A stretch of DNA of 64,000 nt, from NCBI GenBank assembly GCA_038118725.1, contig JAYOIK010000006.1, positions 28,328-92,327 of the forward strand. Reading direction: 5' to 3'. The notes below the pieces were generated by a model. The model did no database searches. It was not told the DNA's origin and saw only the letters and a list, made by a program, of their open reading frames with translations. Within the stretch, counting starts at the first letter, position 1, and every line of letters begins with the position of its first letter. This document shows positions 34,871 to 44,200 of this stretch, piece after piece. The stretch is from JADHLJ01 sp038118725. GTDB lineage: Bacteria > Pseudomonadota > Alphaproteobacteria > Thalassobaculales > Thalassobaculaceae. The translations under genes were made by a program, and so were the position numbers.

Positions 34871-36121
34871 CTAAAAAGTTATCACCGTTGAAAGCGTGAT
34901 GCTGGCTTCATCATATTGCAGATTCGAGATGAGACTGTCATTGACTAATTGATTGGCGATGCTTGCGTTTAGAAGCAGTTCGACACGGTCGTGGACCTGC
35001 CATGCGACGGCCATATCGAACGTATAACTCTCCGCTTCGACGGTGGTTCCCTCGATCTGATAAAATCGGTAGGTCGGGCCAAGCTTGATATAAGCATCGT
35101 CGCGGAACTGGTATCGCACCCCGACGGACGCGATGTTGGTAAACAAGCCGGCGGAGGCCTCAATGTTGGTTTCATCGAAATTACGTTCGATCTTCCCGGC
35201 GAGCGAAACCGTGTCGCTGGCTTTCCAGATAAGCTGACCGGTTCCCACGAAATCAATGGTATGACCGATTGTCGCCGCGTCGAAATATTGGGCGAAACCG
35301 AAGACACGAAAAATGCCCTGCCAGTCGCCGTTTTGAAATTCAAGCCCCACGCCGCCGCGGGCGCCTTGGGAATCGCGATCTTCCGGCAGAATGACATCCG
35401 ATCCCGAGTATCGATAACGTTGACCACCGCCAATGATATAGACCTTGCCCCCGTCGAACTTGCGCCCGATTTGGATTGCCGCGCTCGTCTCCGCGCGATC
35501 TTGCTGCTGGATGCGCGAAACGACGGTGAGATCCAGATCCGTTGTATTGTCAATCTCGTCGTAGCGGCCCTCCGCGTGGATGAAATAGTCTTTTCCTTTC
35601 CAATCCAAAGCGCCTTCCATTGTATCGGTGACGGTGGTCCCGTTCAGGTTGCCGCTGAATTGGTTTGGGTCATTTTTACCGACGATGTCCTCGTTATGGA
35701 GCAGCCCTCCGCTTACGCTCAGGCTTTTCGAGAAATCATACCGGCCACTGACCGTGACGGATGTCGCATCGGAGGACTGATCGTCCGTCTCTACCGCGTC
35801 TTGGCGGACATGGGAGGCGGTGAACGCGAGCGCGTGTTCCTTCCAGGTTGATCGAGCGACGGTCGCGGCCGCGAAAAGAGTCTTGAGGTCCGATATCTCG
35901 GTGGGGTCCTGGCGGATATTGTTGGTGCCTTGCAAACCGGCCTGCAGCCGGTTGTAAAACGCGAAACCGCCATATTCGAGACCGGCGCCTTTTTCGAAGC
36001 CAGCGGGGGCGCCGAGGGGAACATCTTGTGCTCGAGCGGTTCCGACGCTCGCGATCAAACCGGCGCTTAAGGTCAAGGTGAGTGCGACCCTGCAATACCG
36101 GAGCTTTGAGATGAGACTCAC
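34871..36121 (-). CDS. Outer-membrane beta-barrel protein
   Basis: The 416-residue protein has a clear signal peptide, MSLISKLRYCRVALTLTLSAG ending ARA|QD near residue 31. Alternating-hydrophobicity strands separated by Asp/Asn-rich turns run along its length, and the C-terminal ITLSTVITF has the final Phe of outer-membrane proteins. Size and pattern suggest a barrel of about 16-18 strands without a TonB plug; the exact family is not identified. It could be an outer-membrane exit or a structural pore for the peptide made here. It sits between the signal-anchored protein and the GDSL autotransporter. Confidence 0.78.
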   Translation of the reverse strand: MSLISKLRYCRVALTLTLSAGLIASVGTARAQDVPLGAPAGFEKGAGLEYGGFAFYNRLQAGLQGTNNIRQDPTEISDLKTLFAAATVARSTWKEHALAFTASHVRQDAVETDDQSSDATSVTVSGRYDFSKSLSVSGGLLHNEDIVGKNDPNQFSGNLNGTTVTDTMEGALDWKGKDYFIHAEGRYDEIDNTTDLDLTVVSRIQQQDRAETSAAIQIGRKFDGGKVYIIGGGQRYRYSGSDVILPEDRDSQGARGGVGLEFQNGDWQGIFRVFGFAQYFDAATIGHTIDFVGTGQLIWKASDTVSLAGKIERNFDETNIEASAGLFTNIASVGVRYQFRDDAYIKLGPTYRFYQIEGTTVEAESYTFDMAVAWQVHDRVELLLNASIANQLVNDSLISNLQYDEASITLSTVITF

Positions 36122-36141
36122 GTTTTTCTCCCTTGATGCAT

Positions 36142-36966
36142 TCAGTCCTTCGGGGGCTCGGTTTTGCTCCGGCCTGGGGCGGTAAAGTCGTGGTCCTTGC
36201 CTAAAACCAGCGGAATGAGGCCGCGGCTTGAGGCTCTTACGATTTTTCGGCAGTCGGCGTCATTGTAGAGGATGCAATAGGGAACCGTGACCATGCCAGA
36301 GAGATTTCGGCATGAATTGACGAACAGGGCGGCGCTGGCGAGCTCTTGTTCTTCACCATTATCGAGGTGGTTAAACATCAGGCTGATACTTGACCGTGTG
36401 CCGTCCGGCGCGGAGAACTCGGTTTCCACGATGATTTTCTCCAGCCCGCTCGAGTTGAGGTTCCTGACCTTGATGACCGGAATGCAGTTGTCTTGATTTC
36501 CGTGGATACTAAGGTCGGTGGTTATGGCTCGCGTCACAACCACCTGAATGACGCCGCCACTGATACCAACATTGGTCCATTTGCGCACGACACAGCCGTT
36601 GGGGTCGGTCTCCTCCGTCAGAACGACGGACTGGCCGGTATCGGTAACAGAGTCGATCTCGCGTTTTTCAATCGTCTTGGGGAATTGCCAAGTACCATCA
36701 TCATACAGGATAACGCGCCGGCCGGCCGAAGTGGCGATCTGGGAGCCCATCGGCTCGTCTTGCGCGTCATGCAAGGATTCGTCGGCCGGCTTACACGCCG
36801 GAGCTGCCACGGTCGGTTTGCCGATCGCGTCCGTTGGCTCGGGCTTAGGTGAAGCGGACCAAACCTTGCTCTGGTCAATCACCACCGCCAGCGCCAAGAG
36901 CGTCGCGCAGCCCAGAATGGAAAACAGCGCCCGTTTTCTCGCGACTTGTCCAATCAATCGGATCAT
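36142..36966 (-). CDS. Signal-anchored periplasmic protein of unknown function
   Basis: No firm family. The 274-residue protein has an N-terminal membrane segment (about 12-34, RALFSILGCATLLALAVVID). A short motif ATSAGRRVILYDDGTWQF follows, like the repeated GRxVxLxDDGTW segment of several bacterial periplasmic proteins. A beta-rich domain with four or more cysteines makes up the rest (CVVRKW, DNCIPVIKVRN, VNSCRNL, YCILYNDADC). The Cys content fits disulfides in the periplasm. It is coupled to the type II thioesterase by a four-base overlap and precedes the barrel gene by 20 bases. Confidence 0.7.
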   Translation of the reverse strand: MIRLIGQVARKRALFSILGCATLLALAVVIDQSKVWSASPKPEPTDAIGKPTVAAPACKPADESLHDAQDEPMGSQIATSAGRRVILYDDGTWQFPKTIEKREIDSVTDTGQSVVLTEETDPNGCVVRKWTNVGISGGVIQVVVTRAITTDLSIHGNQDNCIPVIKVRNLNSSGLEKIIVETEFSAPDGTRSSISLMFNHLDNGEEQELASAALFVNSCRNLSGMVTVPYCILYNDADCRKIVRASSRGLIPLVLGKDHDFTAPGRSKTEPPKD

Positions 36967-37742
36967 GAAACCTGGTCCCTTGATAACGCGGCCTGGCGAA
37001 TAGCCTCGAACGTGGACGTCGGATTTTCAAGTACGAAGAAATGCCCTCCATCCACCTTTAGCAATTGATGATCAGCTCGAGTCCGTGTTCCCCATGCATG
37101 TTCGTTTTCATTCGCCGTCCCTAGGTCGTCCGAACCAGCGACCGTGATGATTGGCGCTTTCAGTTTCTGCGAGGGATCGGCGGCATAGTGGTCGTTCGCG
37201 CGAAAATCCGCGCGCATGACGGGGAGCAACATCTCCAGAAAAGCCGGTTCCGCCTCGATCTCCGGGGGCAATCCTCCGAGGTCACGGACATAGTCCAAAA
37301 ATTTCCCATCCGACCAATCCGCGACACTTTCGCGTGGCGTGGTTTGTGGCGCGGCGCGGGCGCAGGCGATGAGTGTCATCACCCGCGTCCTCTCCGTTTT
37401 TTCCAGCAAGCAGGCGGTCTCGAACGCGAGTAAGGCGCCGTAGCTGTAACCGAGCAAGGAAATGCGCGGCCATCCCTGTCGGCCTATCGCCGTGGCAACA
37501 CTCGCGGCGATGTCCTTCGCGTTGGATATGGGTAAATCGGAAAACCGTTCCTCGCGACCCGGAATCTGTACCGGATTGATTTGAAAGCCGGGCAAGGATT
37601 CATGCCAATCCCGGAAAAAACCCGCGCCCGCGCCAGCCGGTGGGAAGCAGACAAGCGGTATACCAGTCCCACGCCGTCGCGTTGCCGGCAGCCAAACATC
37701 GGAATATTGATCGTCGGAGTTACTGTTTTTCATCCCGCTCAC
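36963..37742 (-). CDS. Type II thioesterase (GrsT-like) for the NRPS
   Basis: A 259-residue alpha/beta hydrolase of the external thioesterase family. It shows LVCFPPAGAGAGFFRDW, QIPGREERF, the nucleophile in LLGYSYGALLAFE and the late His in VDGGHFFVLE; GSDDLGT supplies the acidic partner region. Such enzymes clear misprimed or stalled carrier domains in trans. The GTG start overlaps the mbtH stop by four bases; an ATG three codons in is an alternative. Coupling to mbtH and divergence from the NRPS genes fit a proofreading job in this pathway. Confidence 0.93.
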   Translation of the reverse strand: MSGMKNSNSDDQYSDVWLPATRRRGTGIPLVCFPPAGAGAGFFRDWHESLPGFQINPVQIPGREERFSDLPISNAKDIAASVATAIGRQGWPRISLLGYSYGALLAFETACLLEKTERTRVMTLIACARAAPQTTPRESVADWSDGKFLDYVRDLGGLPPEIEAEPAFLEMLLPVMRADFRANDHYAADPSQKLKAPIITVAGSDDLGTANENEHAWGTRTRADHQLLKVDGGHFFVLENPTSTFEAIRQAALSRDQVS

Positions 37743-37957
37743 TGAGGTGGGGCGTTACGAACGCTTTTCGGCCGCATGTCGGTCCAAACTTCCTCGACAT
37801 GGGCTAAACAGGCCTCTCGCGTTCCCTCGAATACGCTTGACCACCCGGCTGGCACGCTTTTGGCGATAGGCCACAAGGAATACTGGTCTTCTTGGTTGAC
37901 GAGAACCAGGTGCGTCGCTATGACGTTATCGTCTGCTGCGGCGATCTTGCTACTCAT
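37739..37957 (-). CDS. MbtH-family protein
   Basis: The 72-residue protein shows the family consensus: VLVNQEDQYSLWP, VPAGWSSVFEGTREACLAHVEEVWTDMRP. MbtH-like proteins bind NRPS adenylation domains and are often needed for solubility or activity. It starts the leftward operon directly opposite the NRPS genes, so it most likely serves one or more of the six adenylation domains here. Confidence 0.97.
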   Translation of the reverse strand: MSSKIAAADDNVIATHLVLVNQEDQYSLWPIAKSVPAGWSSVFEGTREACLAHVEEVWTDMRPKSVRNAPPQ

Positions 37958-38290
37958 TGATGACTCTCCGGGATGATATATTCCAAGCGCGCGCGCTTGA
38001 TCCTTGTGGGGGCAAATGACGTATACAGTTTGTTTAGGATTGGCTTATACCACTTGATCGCAGAGGATGCGAGATGGTTTATATCAGTGACGTTCGAGAA
38101 TCAATATGTTAAATTCTGGAAAGCGAGGAGAAAATACTATAAATCATATTTAAAAAATGGAAAATATTTAAGAAATTGTTTTATGATTATTTACGGTTAT
38201 TAGCTAATTGTAAAAATCATACGCGTTCCACCGGTGTTGGGTTAGCTTTAAATATAGGCGTGCAACGCAAGAATCGACGGAGGCTTTGGG
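37958..38290. promoter_or_regulatory. Divergent promoter region of the NRPS locus, AT-rich core
   Basis: This 333-base space separates the leftward mbtH operon from the rightward NRPS operon. The part from about 38030 to 38230 is strikingly AT-rich against the GC-rich surroundings, with A/T runs such as AAATCATATTTAAAAAATGG. A rightward frame at 37973-38203 (76 codons) has no recognisable similarity and I do not call it. CGGAGG at 38278-38283 is the ribosome binding site of the first NRPS gene. I could not see a Fur box or other named operator. Confidence 0.6.
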
Positions 38291-41200
38291 GTGACGATAG
38301 TAGAGGAGATGCCGGCGAAGAATTTGGCGGCGCCCCAATACAGTGAGAAAACTCACACGCCTGAGAGGCTGTCGACGGCGCAACGCGAGATTTGGCGAGA
38401 GCATGCGCTTTTCCCCGACGGGGCCGTTCACACAATCGGCGCGCGTACCGATATTCAGGGGCCCTTTTCACCGGAAGTTCTCGAGCGCTCGCTCGCCTGG
38501 GCTTGGGATCGGCATGATGCGCTCCGCCTGACGCCTCAAATGGGCGGCGTAGGCGATGAGCCGCTCCAAATTGAAGCGTGCAAGCCCATCCGTTTCCTCA
38601 CGCATCATGACGTCGAGGATGCCACCGACCCGATTGCCGCCGCCGATGAGTTGGCGGACACGCTTGGGCGTCAAGTCATCCCCTTGAACGGCGGCCCAAC
38701 TTTCCGATTTCATCTCATCAGGGTGGCGAAGGAGCGCCATGTCTGGGTGATGTGTTATCATCACATCAATATGGATGCGTGGGCTAATGGTATTCTCGTC
38801 CGCGACGTCGCCGAGGCCTACCGAGCGTTCGTAAAAGATGTTCAGCCCGATATGCCGCCAGCGCCTTCCTATCGTGATCAAATATCGGCGGACGAGAAAT
38901 TTGCGACCAGCGTGCGGGCCGAGCGCAACCTTGACTATTGGCTGAATCTGCATGCGACGTCGCCGGATCGAGTGACGGAGGCGGTTACTGGTGTATTGGA
39001 GGGTGAAGCTCCACCGGCCACGTTCTTGCATCGACTTTCGGTCGATCACGAAATGCTCGCGCGCCTTCGGAAGACCGCCGCCGAGCATGGGGCTCCACCG
39101 GCGCGTCTTTTCATCGCGGCCTGTCTGATCACCTTTCATCTCCACTCACGCGCCCGCGATATCGTGTTTGGGATGCCGGTTCTCAATCGACCGACCGCGC
39201 GCGACAAGGCGACCTTTGGCCTTTGTTCCCTAGCGACGGCGCCTCGGCTGGCGATTGATGCCGGAGATGATCTCGGTACTGTTCTGTCCCGCCTTGACCT
39301 CGCCATGCGGGGGGCCATGCGCCACTATCGTAGTCCGATGAGCGAGGTGGGGCGAAGATTGGGATTGATCAATCGCCGGGTATCCCAACTCTTCGATATC
39401 AATATCTCCTACGAACGCGTCGACTATGGCGAGATCGATTTTGGGCCCGCCGTCGGTTCGGTGCCGCGTGTATTGCTCAACGGCGTGGCGCGTACGCCAG
39501 TGGAGATGTTCGTCCGTGAATACGGCGACACCGAACGCGTGGAGGTGGATCTCGATCTGTCCATGGGCGCTTTCGACCAGGACGAATCCGCGAAGGTTTC
39601 CGTGCGTTATCTTCGTGTCTTGGATTGGCTGTCCCGTGGTGGTGTAGGGGGTGTTTCCTCTGTTCCCCTGCTTGATGTTTCGGAGCGCGATTGGCTGGTT
39701 CGCGGTGTCAACGCGACGTTTCGTGATTACGGCGAGGTTGTTCCGGTTCACCGTCGTATCGAGGCGGTCGCGGCTTCGTCTCCGGACGCGCCGGCTGTTC
39801 GTTTCGAAGGTCTTGAGGTTTCGTACGGCGATTTGAATGCGCGGGCGAACGCGTTGGCGCGTCGCTTGCTGCGGGCGGGTGTTGTTCCGGAGTCTCGTGT
39901 CGGCGTCGCGCTTGAGCGTTCGGTTGAGCTTGTGGTTGGTCTTTTGGCGGTTCTGAAGGCCGGTGGTTGTTATGTTCCGCTTGATCTGGAGCTTCCCTCG
40001 GATCGTTTGTCCTTCATGACGGCGGATGCGGATGTCGAGGTCGTGGTGACGCGGGCCGGGCTCTTGGATGTGCTTCCGGCGCATGACGGGCGGGTTGTGA
40101 CGGTCGATGGTGTCGGCCGCGGGTCTCGTGGTGGTTCCGGGAACCCGGATGTGGTTATGGGGCCCGAGAACTTGGCCTATGTGATCTACACGTCCGGGTC
40201 GACGGGTCGCCCGAAGGGGGTGATGAACGCGCATTCCGGTTTGTGGAACCGCCTGCGCTGGATGCAGGAGGCCTTTCCGATTGGTCCTGGTGACCGTGTT
40301 CTACAGAAGACGCCCTTCACGTTCGATGTTTCTGTTTGGGAGTTTTTCTGGCCGTTGATGGAAGGGGCTTGCCTGGTGGTTTCCCGCCCGGGCGGTCACC
40401 GTGACCCTGATTATCTGGCTGGTGTTCTGCGCGATGAGTCGATCACGGTGGCGCATTTCGTGCCGTCGATGCTGCAGGCGTTCCTGGGCCATGGCGCGTC
40501 GGCGTCCTTGCTTGGGTCCTGTGGGTCGCTGCGTCAGGTGATCTGCAGCGGCGAGGCATTGTCGACGTCGCTGGCGGCGCGGTTCCGGGAGCATGCGCCG
40601 TCGGGGGCGGTTCTGCATAATCTGTATGGTCCGACGGAGGCGGCGATCGACGTATCGCATTGGGCCTGCGACGGCGATCCGGTTGACCCCTTGCCGATTG
40701 GTCATGCGATCGCGAACACGGCGCTCTACGTGCTTGACGGGGCGCTGGAGCCGGTGCCGGTTGGCGTTGTGGGTGAGCTTTGGATTGGCGGTGTTCAGGT
40801 TTCGCGTGGATATTTGGGGCGCGCGGGCTTGACGAGCGAGAGCTTCGTGGCGGACCCGCATGGCGGTGTGTCGGGGGCTCGGATGTACCGCACCGGTGAT
40901 CTAGCGCGTCGCATGGACAATGGGGCGCTGACCTATCTTGGTCGTATCGACGATCAGGTGAAGCTTCGAGGTTTCCGTATTGAGCTTGGCGAGGTTGAAA
41001 CGGCTCTTCTTGGTCACGCGGCTATAGGCTCGGCGGCGGTGATCCTTCGCGAGGACCGGGCGGATGACGCGCGTATCGTCGGCTATGTGGTGCCGGAAGG
41101 CGGTGTCGCGCCGGCTGATCTGGACGATCATCTTCGCGGGTTGCTTCCGGATCACATGGTCCCGTCCGATATTGTTGTTCTGGACGCGCTTCCGGTGACG

Positions 41201-44200
41201 GCGAACGGCAAGCTGGACCGCGCGGCGCTGCCGACGCCTTCGGGAGTGGGCGCCGGCGCCGGCGGTCAGGCGCGAGGCCCCGAGGAAGAGGTTGCTTGCG
41301 CGGTGTTCGCGGGCGTACTGGGCCGCGAGGAGGTGGGGGCCGAGGATAACTTCTTCGCCCTGGGCGGACACTCGCTCCTGGCGGTGCAAGCCGTCGGAAG
41401 ACTACGAACCGCACTCGATGTCGAATTGCCCGCCAACGCGGTACTGGCGGCGCCCACACCTCGTGAAATAGCCGCGCGGATCCGCGGCGCGCGCCGGATC
41501 GAGCGCTTGGCGGTTCCGGAACGTGGGTTCGATGTGCCCAGATTGGCGACGGCGGCGGAAACACGGCTTTGGTTCCTGCAGCGCCGAGATCCGGAAGATA
41601 CGTCATACAATATGACAGGGGTTACCGACCTTGACGACGGCGTGGATTTGGAGGCGCTCGGCCGTGCCTTGGCGGCGGTGCGGAGACGCCATCAGACTTT
41701 ACATTCCTTGTTTGAATTACGTGGTGACGCGGTGTGGGTGACGCCCGATCCGGGTCTGGCCAGACCCTCTTTGGTCGAAGGTCCTTTATCGGAAAAGGCC
41801 GCGACGGCCATTGCGCGCGACATGGCGGCAACGCCGTTTGACCTCGCGACCGAACCGGCATCGCGGGCGCGGCTGTTGCGTCTGGACGATGGACGGGCCC
41901 GCCTCGTGCTTGGATTTCACCATATCGGCGCGGATGCGCGCTCGGTTTCAGTGTTCGGGCGTGATTTGGATGCCGCCTATGCGATGGCGGTGGCGGATAT
42001 CACCTTGGATGTCGAGGCGCTAAAGGCCCGGCTGCCGGAACCCGCCGCCGACCCATTGCGCGCCGAAGCCCTTGGCGCCGCCGGTATCGATGTCGAGGCG
42101 GCGCTGGAGCGTTGGCGCATCAAGCTTGATGGCGCGCCCGCTGGTCTCGACCTGCCACGGGAGGGAGGTACCCCGGTACGAGGTGTCATTGAAACTAGGT
42201 TACATGTCGATTCGGCGCTGCGTCACCGGTTGAGCCGCCTCGCGGTTTCGGGCCGGGCAACGGTGTTCATGGTACTGCATGCCGCGCTCGCCGGGGTGCT
42301 CTCGAGGGTGAGTGGACAGAGCGATATCACTATCGGCACGCCGGTTGATCTGCGCGGTGAGCCGGATCTCGCGGATACGGTCGGAATGCTGCTGAATTCG
42401 GTGCCCTTGCGCCTGCGGATCGACCCTTCGAGCTGTGGTGACGCGCTTGTCGAGATGTCTCGCGAAACGGTCTTGGCGGCGCTCGCGGATGCGTCGGTTC
42501 CGTTGGAGCGGATCGTCGCGGTCGCTGATCCAGATCGGCAAAACACTCGGGCCCCTCTGTTTCAGGTCCTCTTGACCAACCACGCTCCGCATCTCTCCGA
42601 CCTGTCCTTGGGCGGAATGGCTTTGGGAACACAGGTGGTTCCTCAAACCGAAGCCAAGATGGATTTGGTTGTTCTGTGCGCCGATAACGGCGTGGAAATC
42701 GACGTCACGATCGAGAGCGCCGCTGGCTTGTTCGATGAAGCCGGCGCGCAACGGTTCGCCGCGATGCTTGGCCGTGGCCTCGCCGCCATTGTCGATCATC
42801 CCGATATGCCGATTGGAATGATACCGCTGCTTGATGATGAGGCGATCCTCGCGGAGACGCGAAGCCAGGACGCCGCCGACACGCGACGGGCGCCGGATGG
42901 CGCGGTGCCGGACAGGTTCCGGGCGGTGGCGCTCAAGCATCCCTTGGAGATCGCGATCGAGGATGTCGACGGGCGGGTAATCGAATACAGGACGCTGGAT
43001 GATCTCACCGATCGGATCGCCGGCGCGCTGGTGGCGCGAGGCGTGCGCCATGGTGATCGTGTCGGCTTGCGCATGGCTCGTGGGCTAGATCAGATCGCCG
43101 GAATGCTCGGAGTTTTAAAAGCGGGCGCCGCCTATGTACCGCTGGACCCGGAACAACCGGGCACGCGGCTTGACGAGATGACCGAGGACGCCGGCATCCA
43201 GGTTGTCGTCACCGACGGGGAAGGTCCGTCGACGAAAACAGGGGCCGTATCTTTCTCGACATTGGCGCGGAGCGCGGCAGCGGCGCCCAAGGTCATGGTT
43301 TCCGGGGCCGATAGCGCCTATGTCATGTTCACGTCCGGTTCGACGGGACGGCCCAAGGGAATTGTTATCCCGCACCGCGCGGTCCTGCGGCTCGCGATCG
43401 ATCCGGGCTTCGCTGAATTCCATCCGGGTAAGCGCGTCGCCCAGGTCGCCACCACGGCGTTCGACGCGGCGACTTATGAGATCTGGTGCGCGCTTTTGAA
43501 CGGCGCGACAACCGTCATTATCGATCGTGCCGCGACTTATGAGCCCGAAGCGCTAGCGGCGGCATTCAGTGCCGCCGCCGTGCGGTCCACATTCCTTACC
43601 GCTTCGGTGTTCAACCGTACGGCGCGGGCCGAAACAGATGCGTTTTCGCACTTAGACGAAGTGATATTCGGCGGCGAGGCCGCTGATGCCGTCGCGGTTC
43701 GTGCCGCCGTCGCGCGATGGCCAGAGGTGCGCTTCATAAACGGATATGGTCCAACGGAAACCACGACCTTCGCCGCCTGCCATCCTGTTGACGCGATGGC
43801 GTTGGAAGATGTGACGGTTCCGATCGGTCGGCCAATCCGAGCCACCGCGCTTTACGTCCTGGACGACAGTCTGACGCCGGTGCCGCGGGGCTCATCCGGT
43901 GAATTGTTTATCGGCGGCGACGGTCTGGCGGATGGTTATGTGGGAGACCCGATGCGAACCGCGTCCTGTTTTGTCGCGGACCCGTTCTCGGAGATTCCGG
44001 GTGCGCGCATGTACCGGACCGGCGATCTGGTCCGTCGCGACTCCCGTGGCGCCATTGTCTATCTCGGGCGGATTGATCGTCAGATAAAACTACGAGGGTT
44101 CCGGATTGAACCGGGGGAGATTGAAGCCAAGCTAAGCGCGTTGTTAGGCGACAAATCGGAAGTCGTGGTGGATGCTCGGGCGACCGAGGATGATCGGGCG

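Noticed and set aside
37973..38203. 76-codon rightward frame between mbtH and the NRPS genes
   Set aside because: It lies in an AT-rich promoter region, lacks a ribosome binding site and known similarity, and its Lys/Tyr-rich end mirrors base composition only.
39230..40234. Long leftward frames opposite the NRPS genes, repeated at 45770-46564 and elsewhere
   Set aside because: They repeat only because the sense strand is duplicated; the products are Arg/His-rich nonsense.
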